This document shows, piece after piece, positions 1 through 11,480 of a stretch of DNA of 64,000 nucleotides. The number at the start of each line of letters is the position of its first letter. Within the stretch, counting starts at the first letter, position 1. A program made the position numbers and the translations under genes. This stretch comes from Plantago ovata. Taxonomy: Eukaryota > Streptophyta > Magnoliopsida > Lamiales > Plantaginaceae. The DNA lies in assembly GCA_028274465.1 (NCBI GenBank), contig CM051457.1, positions 108,065,982 to 108,129,981 on the forward strand, in the 5' to 3' direction. The notes below the pieces were generated by a model. It was not told the DNA's origin, did no database searches, and was given only the letters and a program-made list of their open reading frames with translations.

Positions 1-115
1 GTGTTCTTCTGAGATCCTTCTGCTCGACCAGCCATATTGATCTGGATGCGAGCTTTGCTCTGTAGGAACCTGAAGATCAGGATGACGGTTGGGTCATGAT
101 ACGCTGGACCTTGGT
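1..115. repeat. 3' flank of NLR1, duplicated at 40146-40260
   Basis: This stretch is nearly identical to 40146-40260 in the same orientation, with one difference noticed. It marks the downstream (minus-sense) boundary region of the NLR1 gene. In the second copy it is joined directly to the sequence equivalent to 1371, so it brackets a deletion there. No gene is visible in it. Confidence 0.85.
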
Positions 116-719
116 GCTCGCCATAGCTCAATTTGGGGGTTTATGAGAACGCTCTAGAATCAGAAAAATGATACTTCTACAATTATAAATATCAACGAAG
201 CAAGTACATCCAATTCACCATTCCTACATACAGCTAGGATCCAAAATAACCCTGACAGCCAGAAATCCAAACACCCTAATCAGATCTCTTAAAACCAAAC
301 TTCGAATATATATGACCGAATAACAGATATATATGGCACTACGTACATTACACTTCACTGCACCATCGTATCACTGAATAACAGTTTTCAAGATAAAATT
401 CGCACTATTTATGTTAGTTGAGTTCAGTCATGGAATATAGTTTGGAGCAGTGCACAAATATACTCAGAATAAAGAAATGGTGAAATACATAGTTCATATT
501 GAGTACAAATTTCAACTGTTAAAATGAATCGCAGCGGTCTATATTCAATGGCATTCGGCATTCCATAGCAGAGTGGCATTCTAAATCTGAGCAAATACAA
601 ACCAATACGACAATAAAAATGAATACAGAGGATCGTAAAAGATTCATGACCTGATGATCAGAGCATTTATTCTTGGCAGGAGTATATCTGAACTGACCTG
701 CTAGGGCAAGATGCCTAAG
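116..719. other. 3' flank of NLR1, non-coding
   Basis: AT-rich sequence downstream of the NLR1 stop codon, which is read on the minus strand and lies at 720-722. It probably includes the 3' UTR. No other coding region, RNA gene or repeat was recognised. The equivalent of this stretch is absent from the second NLR copy because it falls inside the deletion at 40260/40261. Confidence 0.5.
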
Positions 720-3700
720 TTAAGACTTCCGGGAGTCTGCAGCAGCAATTTCGAGTTTGATTTCCCTTTTGCGATTCTTCTTTTGTTCTTCCACAATATC
801 ATTTGCACATACAACTGCATTTTCACTCACACGTTCCAAGGACATCATCTCCAGGCTTTTACCAAGTGTAGTTGGAATTTCTGAGAGTTTCTCACAGTTA
901 TTAATGTAAAGAAATCGCAGTTTGGGGAAATGATCCTTGCTGGCCGTCCAACGCTCAAGGTCACCTGCCCTTTCAATGTGCAAGCAAATAAGACGTACGA
1001 AGAAACCACTACCAACAGCTTCCCAGGTGCTACCTTGGAATGCATTCTCTTTCAGCTTAAGTACTTCAAGCGAATCAATCATTGAGAAAGTGGACATCTT
1101 CGCCCATTCCAGACGAGTACCCGTTAGCACTAGAGTTTTGAGTTTTGGTGGGAAATTACGTGAATCAGGCAATTGCTTCAAAGGATAATCAGCCGCTCCT
1201 CCACGAGACACTTCATGCACTAGATTCAACTTAAGGAGAGAATCCAACTCCCCAAGGCATATGGAGTCTCCAAGGATTCTCAAGTCACCTTGAATTCCTA
1301 ATGTAACTAGGCTTTTTGCTTTTCTGCAAACTTCAACAGTGCAACTCTCGGGCGCCAATCTACAAAGAGTTTGAAGTTCCTCGCCTCCTTTATCATCCCC
1401 TTTCGTTTTCATGCTAATTGATGCTTGTGTCTTGACATGCCTTAGATGCCTCATCTTCAATATATCCCCTTTGAATTCAAGTGTCTCTGAGGCTGTATCC
1501 ACTATTAGAGTCTGCAGATTCCACAGTTCGTTAACAGCCTCTGGAAGAACCTTGAGCTCAGTTGCTACGGCCAAAGTAAGATACCTCAAGTGAATGAGTT
1601 GCTGCAAAAGCTTGGTGGATAGTTTTGGGAACTTGATATCTATGGCGTCATAAACACGCAACAAGCCGAAGGCATCAGTGATGGATGTAATGTCTGCAGC
1701 ATCCAATTTTATGGGACACTCAATGAAACATAAAAAGGACCGGGCTTTTGGAAGCTTTGGTTTTTGAGAGAAGAAGTCAAAAGCTTGTGAATGGATACAA
1801 AGGCGACGAACTTTGTCTATATCTGGATGTGGTTCCGACTTGCTGATCTCGCTGAACAAATTTAGTTTCCCCCCTTCTGTTTTACATATTTCACGTACAG
1901 AGTCATGGACATGACATATTTTAGCCTCACCTTGTGGGTTCGCTTTCCTGACCATCACTAAGTTCCGATTGATAAGTTCTTTTAAGTTGCTATGGGCAAC
2001 TTCCTCCATCGTTTTTCCGCGACTTTGTTGTACGAAGCCTTCTGCAATCCAGAGACGAATCAGTTTTTTGACAGGGATGTCTGCATCTTCAGGAAACATA
2101 CCTAAATATAGAAAGCAGTTTCTCAACTCGTACGGAAGTTTTTCGTAACTGAGTGATATTATACTTCCCAACAACCCTTTCTCGTCGCCTTCAACAAGGT
2201 AACTTTTCAAGCTCGTACAGACTTCTTCCCAGTCATCCTTGATTGCTGTAATGTCAACTTCTCTTGAAGTTTTCTTCTCCAAAATACCTCCAATAACTAC
2301 GATGGAAAGGGGGAGCCCTTTGCATCTGTTTGCTATGTGCTTACCAACGCCTACCAGTTCTTGAGGCACACCATCAAGCTTGTCAAACACTTGGTATCTG
2401 AGGAGCTCCCAACTCTCTTTTGCAGTCAGGAACCTCAGGTTATGAGCTTGTGTCCTAGAAGTAGAAGCATTAATCCCCACATCCTTGTTGCGAGTCGTAA
2501 TCAAGACCCTGCCCGATCTGTTATTTGTTGTCAGTAAAGCCTTGATTTTCTTCCAGGCTTCAATTTCCCAGATGTCGTCCAACACCATGAAGAATTTTCC
2601 ATCTGCCAGATGACCCTTGACTTGTGTAACTAAATCCTCATCACTGATGACAGATGTATCTTGTTTGGATGCAGTGAACTTTGACAGAATATCGAGAAGA
2701 ACTTTCCTCATGTTGAGATTCTCTGAAACATTCACCCAAATTAGAACCGAAAACTCAAAGTTGATAGTTGAATCCTGAAATACTTTCCACGCAAATGTTG
2801 TTTTCCCAAGGCCTGCCATACCAATGACTGAGCAAATTTCCAGTTTATCTGTTTCTGTGGTCAGAAAGTCGACAAATGACTTGGTCTCAGCTTCAAAACC
2901 AACAATGTGTTGACTCTTCTGCTCAATAACACAACAGGGAAAGTGGTCATTGAAAGAACAAGTTGTAACTAAATGATCTTTGCTTTATGCAAACAAACAG
3001 AATTAATAGAGAAAATTTTGTTTAACGCATAGAAAGTAATTTGTAATCTACATGAAAGATTGTTTAATGTAGTTGGAAAACAGAGTTCTGTTTAGCGCAT
3101 AGAAAAAAAAAAAAAAAGGACTATAACACTCTAAATGAGTCTTTCTTATGTATCTTTTGAGAGTTACTATAATAACAGTTGATTGACCTAAGACTTGCAC
3201 AAATGATCTGTATCCACAAATTCGGAGCTGTGGGCTAATGTAAACGCTATGTATGCATGGATATGAATTTTTCCCATCCGCTATTAGCAGATCGGATCAA
3301 TCTGATCCGTGATCCATCCATACTAATCAATTCACAAAGAATGGATTAAGATCACAGAAGGGAGTTTTCCTGGACCCATATATAGATCGAATCAAAACAA
3401 TTTTATTTCAGGAAATCGTCCGCTACTCATTTGAGGCTGTTCAAAACAGTTGAAAGCAAAGTCTAGCTAGCTAATTATCTAGCAGTTTGTAAATGAGAAC
3501 AAGAATACGTTTGGCAAATAGAACTGCTCATGGACATGCAATTTTCACATTCTCTACTGATTTGTTATCAATCCACATGAATCAATCCGCAACCCAATTT
3601 GCTAAAAATGGATTGGATTACGGATTGCGTTGTGTGTTCTCATCAATCCATAATCACACAAAAAAAAAAAGTATACATTACTAGAGATGAAATGAGAACA

Positions 3701-4151
3701 AGAACATTTTTAATTTTACCTGTTGGCGTGTCTTCCTTGCATCCTCAACGAGCGTGTCATTTGGATCAGCATCAGAGAACTTAACACTATGAAACTTGTC
3801 CATCAGAGGCTTCACTGTCTCTTGTCTTAGAGCTTTGACCTCTTCTGCCAGGCTGATACCTTTGCTGCTAAAAAGTCTTCTGGCCCAAGTTCTCTTTCCG
3901 GCACTTGCCTGTGTGACGCAAGTGTCGATGGTGTCCTCGATGTCGTAAACGGCCTCCCTGATCTCCCTCTCGCATTGTTGGAAGATTTCGTCCTTCTTGT
4001 ACTTCTTAGATGCTTTCTCCAGAATGGCTTTGAAAGTCGCAAGTTCGGCATTAAGCTGCTCAAGCTCATGCTTGGCGCCTCCTATCAGTTTGACTTGATA
4101 CTCTATCAACTGTTTCAAATTCTCCAGTAGAAATCCAACACTAGCATCCAT
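720..4151 (-). CDS. CC-NB-ARC-LRR resistance protein (NLR1), two exons
   Basis: Predicted intracellular immune receptor of the plant CNL class. CDS is exon 1 4151-3720 (144 codons) plus exon 2 2918-720 (732 codons and stop), about 876 residues, normal for a CNL. The donor is CAG|GTAAAA. The acceptor is a tandem NAGNAG (GAGCAG|AAG); both splice points are phase 0, so the join stays open. Exon 1 encodes the Rx-type coiled coil with an EDTID motif at about residues 72-76. Exon 2 gives the P-loop GMAGLGKTT (177-185), kinase 2 FMVLDDIW (254-261), RNBS-B GRVLITTR (280-287), GLPL (345-348), RNBS-D CFLYLGMFPED (412-422) and a VHD form of MHD (481-483), followed by leucine-rich repeats. The start is the first in-frame ATG. 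No disabling change was seen. The target pathogen cannot be inferred. Exon structure is an inference without transcript data. Confidence 0.88.
2919..3719 (-). other. NLR1 intron
   Basis: This 801-bp intron is inferred from an AG acceptor preceded by a pyrimidine-rich tract on the minus strand and a GTAAAA donor. It is AT-rich and contains a short A-run near 3103. The same intron in the second NLR copy (41809-53506) has been expanded to nearly 12 kb by a retrotransposon, and the 178 bp equivalent to 3255-3432 are missing there. Confidence 0.75.
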
Positions 4152-4206
4152 TTTTTTTGCAACTGATTGGATTTCTTGTAAGTTCCCTTTTTTGATCTAG
4201 ACTCTT

Positions 4207-4224
4207 GAGAGAGAGAGAGAGAGA
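4207..4224. repeat. (GA)n microsatellite in NLR1 leader
   Basis: A run of about nine GA units lies 56-73 bp upstream of the NLR1 start codon, where it would be CT-rich on the coding (minus) strand. CT/GA tracts are common in plant 5' UTRs, so it probably lies in the leader. No clear TATA box was assigned. Confidence 0.7.
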
Positions 4225-5084
4225 TGCTAATAATTTGGTGTGGTGTGTAATGTGAAAAGTTAAAAAATTGATCTATTATATGGTCTTCTCAACATTATAT
4301 GGTCGTCTTTTAGTTTACAAGTCTTGTCTATTATATTTGGCTATGAATTCATCACTGGTGTGAGGAGTAGTTAGAGAAGTAAACCTTATATAGAGATTAA
4401 TTTTGTCAATTATTCATGTTAGTTAGGTGTGACATGGAACAATTAATTAGCGCTAAACATTGTTAATTAGTGGATCTGTAATATTAATCCAATAATACAA
4501 CACTGTTCTATCGACTTTGCTGAATCACTGGGTTCCTTACTGAGTCAACAATATGCTTGCTTAACTTATTGCATGTTAAGTTTATAAGTCTTAGTCTATT
4601 ATGTTTGTCTATAATTTATTCATTGGGTTATGATGGCCTATGGGTTGTTATGAAACTTTTACTAAAGGTCCTTGATAAATGATAAGTGAACTTGGAGAGT
4701 TTTTGAGTTGGGTGAAAACAATAGTAATTTTCTTTCCTGTGAATAGCAAACTAATCAAAAACATATTTTTCGAAGGAAAAATAAATGGTTTTGCCTGCCT
4801 GGCTCACAACTAGTCTGCCAATTACCTTTCCCTAATCTCTCTGTAACTATCTGATTCATAGGACAAACCGAACAACAGAAGAAAAATTCTAAACTATATA
4901 CATACCTGCACAGAAGATACTACTGCGTCTGACACTGATAATCAGGTTGGAGATAAAGATCAACATGTGGATGGCAGCAATTCCGAATGCAATAACCAGT
5001 CAACCAGAGGTAACTGCAAAGATTGCTGTTATAAATCTCAACTGAATCTCAACTAAAATCATATAGTTCAATATATTTTAGGAC
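4225..5084. other. Intergenic, NLR1 upstream region
   Basis: AT-rich sequence that should contain the NLR1 promoter. A phrase around 4455-4475 (cattgttaattagtggat) recurs upstream of NLR2 near 36953-36970, and a motif resembling atgttagttag also occurs in both upstream regions. A weak internal duplication links roughly 4305-4360 and 4575-4630. No gene was seen. Confidence 0.4.
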
Positions 5085-5720
5085 AATGAATTCATGTAAC
5101 ATGGTGGTGTAGCTAGATGTATCGTTACGTAACTCTACATGAGGAACTTCATGAAAAGCCTCCAAGCTTCCTCAACATCACCCTTCTTGCAATATCCATT
5201 TATCAAACTATTGTAGGTTTAATACCAGAATCCAAAACTACATTGTACATATGCATTGCTTTCTCCATCTCTCCTAGCAAACAATACCCATCAATTAACG
5301 CACTATATGTAATGATATTGGGACGCTTCTTTGCCTCATAAGTCATAACTTCCAAAAACTCCTCTGCTTGTCTTACACGTCCTTCCTTGCAAAAGGCATC
5401 TATCAACATATTATAAGTAACAACGTCAGGAAGGACTCCACGAGCGAACATATTGCTTAAGAAGCCTTTCGCTTCATTCCATCTCCCGAAATTACATAAG
5501 CCTTGAATAACTGAATTATAAGTGAAAACATCCGGGGAAGTAACTTCGCCTGCAGCCATCTTGGAAAATACATTGAGAGCATCATCAACCATTCCATCTT
5601 TACACAAACTATCAAACAGTTGCTCAAACTCAGAACCCCTCCAATTATTACTACATACAGAACTCAACCTGACAGCCTTCAAGCATATATCAAAGAAAAC
5701 ATTCAAGCGAAAGTGAATAT
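5085..5720 (-). pseudogene. Partial PPR gene duplicate
   Basis: A fragment of a P-class pentatricopeptide-repeat gene, nearly identical to part of the larger copy at 5843-7180; for example it shares the residues around FSKMAAGEVTSPDVFTYNS. About four 35-residue PPR motifs are visible. It lacks the ends of the gene. A 13-bp deletion near 5213, between direct repeats of cctacaat that are both present in the longer copy, shifts the frame, and the remaining homology runs on to about 5085. PPR proteins normally bind organellar RNA, but this fragment is unlikely to be functional. It looks like a local tandem duplication. Confidence 0.8.
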
Positions 5721-5842
5721 CACCTTACCTCTTTGCTTCAATACATGCAGAATGCTCAATAGTCACATAAGCAACATCCAGAAACAAGTGTTATTCAGCT
5801 ACTCGATTCATGCTGCATTAGTAATATTGTGACACAAGCTCC

Positions 5843-7433
5843 TTAATCATATCCAAGCTTCTTGATCATATCCAGGGTAATTCCATCTCCACTGTCCTTA
5901 CAATGATGATCAATCAACATGGACAAAGCAGCTTCATCAAGTGAGAAGCCCCTTCTGATCATTTCCTCCATGAGTGGTTGTGCTTTGTGAATCTCATTTC
6001 GTCCGAGGCAGCCTTTGACAAAGGCTGTGTATGTAATGCAGTCAGGGAGACAACCGCACTTTTCCATTTCCAAAAACATGCCTTCTGCCTCCTCCAGAAA
6101 TCCTTCATTACAAAGTCCACCAATAATGATATTAAATGTTGTAATATCAGGCCAGAGACCACGACCAGGAAGTTTATTGAATAGATCCACTGCAACTTCA
6201 CGTTTTCCAACCTTACATAACCAGTAAATGAGAGTATTGTATGACGCTATGTCTGGATTAACATCGTTTTCCTCCATCATCCGTAAAACTGAAAAGCCTT
6301 CAGCAATTTTATCATTCTTGCATAATCCCTCTAACAAAGTATTGTAAGTGACCAGATCACGAGTTACATGGTACAGCTGCATCTCATTGAAGATCTTCCA
6401 ACCATCATAACACCTTCCTACACAAAACAATCCATGTAACATGGCAGTGTAGCTAGATGTATCGTTTCCTAATCCCACATGACGAATTTCATGAAAAAGC
6501 CTCCAAGCTTCCTCAACATCACCCTTCTTGCAATATCCATTTATCAAACTATTGTAGGTGATGATTGTAGGTTTAATACCAGAATCCGAAACCAGATTGA
6601 ACATATGCATTGCTTTCTCCATCTCTCCTCGGAGACAATACCCATCAATTAATGCACTATATGTAATGATATCGGGAGTGCTTCTTTGCCTCATAACTTC
6701 CAAAAACTCCTCGGCATCTCTTACACGTCCTTCCTTGCAAAAGGCATCTATCAACACATTATAAGTAACAATGTCAGGAAGGACCCCACGAACGAACATA
6801 TTGCTCAAGAAGCCTTTCGCTTCATTCCATCTCCTGAAATTACATAAGCCTTGAATAACTGAATTATAAGTGAAAACATCCGGGGAAGTAACTTCGCCTG
6901 CAGCCATCTTGGAAAATACTTTGAGAACATCATCAACCCTTCCGTGTTTGCATAAACAATCAACAACTGTATTATACGATATAACATCCGGTCTGCAAGG
7001 CCCTTTCTCCAAGTTGTCAAGTAAATTAAGTGCCTTGTGAGTATACCCTGCTTTGCAGAAGCCACCGATCACAATGCCAAATGTAACTTGAGTAGGTTCA
7101 CATAGCTTCTCTCTCGACAACTTCTCAAATAATAAGGGCATTGATGGTGTAAATATCAGGTACAAAACCAAGATCAACACGATGGAGAAGACAATAGCAG
7201 TTAACTACAATATTCAAAGTGTAATCATTTTAAGGGAGAGTCACATTTTAAGGGAGAGCCGTGTGACGCATTTCGTCAAACAGATGGAGCGCAACAGGGT
7301 AATGTTTAATTTTGACAACCAAATTCAACAATTTGTTGAATGAAAGAACAGAATGATAAGGATGATGTGAAGAAGATGATGCTGTGAGGTTGAAATGCAG
7401 AACTGTTCTTAAGACTGACAATTCGGCCACCAT
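5843..7433 (-). pseudogene. P-class PPR protein gene, broken near the N-terminus
   Basis: The remains of a pentatricopeptide-repeat gene, whose family members are mostly RNA-binding proteins of mitochondria or plastids. The main open frame, ending at 5843, encodes about 11-12 canonical 35-residue PPR units with typical phrases such as VTYNVLIDAFCKEGRV and ITYSALIDGYCLRGEM. The start is at the ATG near 7433, giving a 61-residue N-terminal part. It is interrupted by TAA at 7248-7250, just beside an 18-bp tandem duplication (7226-7258) that carries a second in-frame TAA. A further frameshift lies near 7136, in sequence that should continue the PPR array. The longest open frame begins at a GTG, not an ATG, which supports a broken gene. 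A short functional product from an internal ATG cannot be excluded. The gene is in tandem with the partial copy at 5085-5720. Confidence 0.75.
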
Positions 7434-7683
7434 TGAAGAAACGGAAGTGCATGTATGTGGAGGATAAGGTCATGAGGACTTAACTTGGAGGGGATAATTA
7501 ATCAGAACTTGATAGCATTTCAATTTTGGGGAAAATTTCTATCAAGCCCATAATATGGTGATAATTTTTTTTTTTTTTTTTTTTTAACCCAACCAAAACT
7601 TCATTACTTAAACGAGACGAAGTAGAACTTGGTGGTGTACCCGGGTCTTCCGAACCCTAGGCGCCAATTACACACGTCATTCT
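7434..7683. other. Flank between PPR pseudogene and gypsy element
   Basis: Non-coding sequence with a poly(T) run of about 20 near 7566-7585. It ends in the target duplication ATTCT (7679-7683) of the downstream gypsy element. It is also the left flank of copia A, because the gypsy element landed inside copia A's target site. Confidence 0.5.
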
Positions 7684-8912
7684 TGTAACAAATAAAATTG
7701 CACAAATGAAATTTTATTGATTTAAAATATATAAGTTTACAATCTCTACGAATCCTCTGATTCGACTCTTCAAGAAATATCTAGAACTTGACTTTTGAGA
7801 AGTTGAGCGACTTTGATGCTTCGGTCTTCTCTTGGCGTCGACTTGGAACTTTGGATTTGTTGACTCAAGGACCTTCGCAGCTTGTTCTTGAGACGACGCT
7901 TTGACTTGCTTGAAGTTGGCAGTTGACGCTTGTTAACTTCTTGGATTTGTTGATTCAAGGACCTTCGCAGCTTGTTCTTGAATCTTCACTTGAAGTTGGT
8001 GGCGATCGCTTGTTAACTTCTTGTTCACTTGATGGGTGCCGTTGACTTCGTCTTGAGCTTCTTTATTTGTGTATGTCTCTATCTTCTTCGAGGGCTTTGT
8101 GCTTGATCTTGATTTGGATGGAGGATTTGACTTGAGTGTGTTGATTAGAGGGCCTTCGCAGCTTGATCTCTAACTTCACAGGGGTTTGACTTGAACGGCG
8201 TCAATGCAAGGGCTTGTGCTTGATCTTGGATTGAACGTCAGGTCTTGAGTTTGATCTTCGCGAACGAACACGTCTTCAAGGGTCGTAGAGACTTGATCTT
8301 GAATCTGGAACGTGCGTTGCTTCGATCTTCGAGCGAGTGCCTCCACGAGCTTTTGCATTGGAGTTCGATCTTCTGTTGTTGCTGCAAGTGTCTTCGCGAC
8401 TTGTTCTTGGAGCTGCCTTCGTCTTCTTGAAGAACTGGAGTTGTTCTTGCTTGAAAAGATGTCTTTGATCTTCTTGGCTTGTTGTGGAATTCTTCACTTC
8501 TGTTTGAGCTCTGGCTTCTGCTTCTGAATTGTGAATTCTGAATTGTGATTTTTGGTGGAGAATGAGCTCCTTATATAGTTGAGGAAAAAAAGAAGGATCA
8601 ATTCTGATTGGTTGATACAGATTTGATCTTATCTGTATTTTCTTCTAGCAATTAATTAATAACTGCATCAATTTGATGACATGGCGCAATCCTATTGGTG
8701 GAACTGCAACTTCTATTTCACATCATTATTTTATGTGAAATAATATGATTTATTCCACATTTTCCACATGGCACAATTTGATAGGCCAGAAATAGACATT
8801 TTAAAATCAACTAAAAATCTATAATAATTAGAATTTAATTTAGTAAAATTCCAATTATACATAGAAAATTTAATTTAGTAATTTTATTAGACACAAAATT
8901 TATGTGTTTACA
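7684..8912 (-). repeat. 3' LTR of the gypsy-type element
   Basis: This LTR (TGTAAC...TTTACA as read on plus) is near-identical to 12499-15957 once the inserted CACTA element is removed. It contains short internal duplications built on ttcgcagcttgttcttga (about 7870-7980). Small open frames in it are simple read-throughs of repeated sequence and are not genes. Confidence 0.9.
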
Positions 8913-9560
8913 AATGCCCCCTCGCGACTTATTTGCGAATGGCATCGTTGAGATGCGTTTTGAATGGCATCGAAGAGAGGCGTTTTGAGCAAGTACGTTG
9001 CGATTTTTTTCTTGAACCGGATCCTTTAAATTGTGTCCGTACACTAGACGCTCCAATTTTTCCATGGACCTAGACCGGCAGCAAGCTAGCGCGCTTGGTA
9101 ATTTGATGATTTTAATTTCAATCACATACGTTCACCAAATCACCAACTTGATCACATGTTGAGCTTTGCTTTGACTTTCAACTCTAGCTTACATGGTCTT
9201 GCTATACCAGTAGTACTTGATTATGACGTCACTTTTCTTCTCCAGTTTAACCCGCCAGTCCGTCACCCGTGCAAGTCTTGTTTAGTTTATGAAACAAAGC
9301 AAATGTATACAAACTCCACTTTTTCTTTCAATCGAACTCTAAAGCTGATCAACTCCCGATAACATGGGCTAGCACATTCTTGAGCCTTTAATGTTATTCG
9401 AAGTTCGGTAATTAATCAAACTCAATTGCTATTCCAACTCTAGCTGATTTTTCATTTCAGAATTCTAATCGAACTCGAAACTCTCGAATCTATACGTTTA
9501 TATAAAGGGACCCTTTTCATAAATTTATTCACTCTCGAGCTTTTGTGCTGGAGAGTAGGC
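8913..9560. other. Gypsy element interior, 3' part (minus sense)
   Basis: Non-coding internal sequence next to the 3' LTR. The purine tract abuts the LTR at about 8913-8928. A short imperfect direct repeat, built on gaatggcatcg, lies at 8938-8990. No polymerase domain is detectable in any frame. Confidence 0.6.
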
Positions 9561-9897
9561 GACGTTGTGGATGACGGAAGACTTTGATGGAGGAGAGCAA
9601 GTTTCAACTTTCATGGCCCTCTTAAATCACAGAAGCAAGTTCTTGGTGCAGCAACATGCTTGCGAATCATGGAGGGTGCTGAAGCAAGACATACTCTCGA
9701 GCTTCACGTCGAATATCACAAGACTGGTCAATGAAGATGATGGAAGCCTGGGATGTATCGGTGACGAAAGCGGCTTGGAGAGTTTCAATTTTCTGGTAGT
9801 AGTAGCAAGCAAGATCTTCGAAGGAAGTCAGGAACCCATCTCCAACCTTCCAAAAGATTTTGGATCTAAGTTCCATGGTCTTTGTTTTCTTTCTTAA
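9498..9897 (+). other. TATA-like motif and 110-codon ORF opposite gag
   Basis: A TATATAAA motif (about 9499-9506) lies some 60 bp upstream of an open frame at 9565-9897 on the plus strand, opposite the element's own coding sense. The deduced product (starting MWMTEDFDGGEQ) matches no family I recognise. Both could be chance in AT-rich DNA, or a captured host fragment. No function is proposed. Confidence 0.2.
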
Positions 9898-10029
9898 TTT
9901 TGCTCTCTTCCCAATTATGCGAATCTAGCCTCCATTCTTTTTGCTTTTTTCTAATTTGCCTCACATATATTATTATTTGCCTTTGCTTTTCCTTCTTCCG
10001 CAGAACTAATATTTGGTCAATTGCACATT

Positions 10030-10195
10030 AACTTTTGAAGATTCAAGCTGGTTCGTGGATCAAATTTGAAGACTCGGGCAACTTTCACGTTGTCCACCAA
10101 CTTTGAAGACTCGGGCAACTTCCACGTTGTCCATCAACTTTGAAGATTCGGGCAATTTCCACATTGTCCATCAACTTTGAAGACTCGCTCCCCGA
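10030..10195. repeat. Tandem repeat of about 48 bp in gypsy interior
   Basis: Three to four imperfect copies of a unit containing ccatcaactttgaagactcg followed by ggcaacttccacgttgt. It lies in the non-coding interior and is distinct from the longer repeat field at 10560-11480. Confidence 0.8.
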
Positions 10196-10559
10196 GTTTT
10201 AGACTTTCATTGAAGACAGTGTTTTCACGTTGATGTCCGCATTGATGACGTTGCTCTTGCCCCCAGTGCTAGTGTAGCCGTAAGACTTTCGCTCTTGCAC
10301 ACCATCACTCGTATAGTCGTGCAAAAGACATAGCCTTCTGTGGATTGATGTCGATACGCGATGCTCTTTGAAATTTCACATCAACAACCCTCCTTTTAAA
10401 TGTTGTGACTGAACTTAGAAGATTTCTAAGCTGCCTACGTACCTATAAGGATCAAGTCATCACGTAGTTCAAGGATGGCATTCCCACTTTATACTCATGT
10501 GCACAAGGAGTTACATGCATTTTATGCTTGTGCATAAAGGAGCGTTGGCTTGAAGATAT

Positions 10560-11480
10560 GCTGAAATTTTCCACTTGCAAACAGTTTGCATTGTGCCAAG
10601 GAGCTTTGACTTCAACTTGTAGACAGTTTGCGCTCGTGTCAAGGAGCTTTGACTTCAGCTTGTAGACAGTTTGCGCTCGTGTCAAGGAGCTTTGACTTCA
10701 GCTTGTAGACAGCTTTTGCTCATGTCAAGGAGCTTTGATTTGGACTTGAAGACAGTTTTGCACTCGTGTCAAGGAGTTTTGACTTCGGCTTGTAGACAGT
10801 TTCTGCTCGTGTCAAGGAGCTTTGATTTGGACTTGAAGACAGTTTTGCACTTGTGTCAAGGAGCTTTGATTTCGACTTGGAGATAGTTTATGCTCGTATC
10901 AAGGAGAAGTGCACTTGAACTTCGTAATATTTTATGCTCGTGTTGAGGAGCAGTGATGACAGTTTATACTCGTATCGTGGAGCGATGTAGACAGTTTATT
11001 CTCGTATCAAGGAGAAGTGCAGACAGTTTATTCTCGTATCAAGGAGAAGTGTAGACAGTTTATTCTCGTGTCAAGTAGAAGTGCACTTGAACTTCGTAAT
11101 ATTTTATGCTCGTGTTGAGGAGCAGTGATGACAGTTTATGCTCGTATCGAGGAGTGATGTAGATAGTTTATTCTCGTATCAAGGAGAAGTGCAGACAGTT
11201 TATTCTCGTATCAAGGAGAAGTGTAGACAGTTTATTCTCGTGTCAAGGAGAATGCTTGACCAAATTAATTTGAAGGCCGTAGATAGTTTAAGCTCATGTC
11301 CAGGAGCATGTTTGTAGAGATTTCCTTTGAAGACGGTGGATAGTTTAGGCTCATATCCGGGAGCAAGCTTTCATAGACTTCATTTGGATGTGGTAGATAG
11401 TTTAGGCTCATGTCTGGGAGCAAGCTTTCATAGACTTCATTTGGAGGCGGTAGATAGTTTAGGCTCATATCTAGGAGCAA
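10560..11480. repeat. Degenerate tandem array in gypsy interior
   Basis: Roughly twenty imperfect units of about 35-70 bp share a core of gacagtttatgctcgtgtc followed by aaggag and a variable tail. A higher-order repeat is visible: the segment around 10900-11040 recurs at about 11080-11230. The array borders the 3' end of the gag coding part. Some units read through as short repetitive peptides on the minus strand. Confidence 0.85.

Noticed and set aside
937..1188. Plus-strand open frame inside NLR1
   Set aside because: It lies opposite the strong LRR-coding frame and has no domain or promoter; it is a reverse-strand shadow.
5843..7180. PPR frame as an intact 445-residue gene starting at 7180
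   Set aside because: The start would be GTG, which is not a usual plant start codon, and upstream PPR-coding sequence is visible in other frames, so it was called a broken gene.
7770..8527. Several short frames in the gypsy LTR (also at 12585 and 15213)
   Set aside because: They are repeated with the LTR, rich in Ser/Leu/Lys from tandem sequence, and without any domain.
10452..10886. Repetitive frames across 10452-10886 suggesting a repeat protein
   Set aside because: They arise from the non-coding tandem array and occur on both strands.
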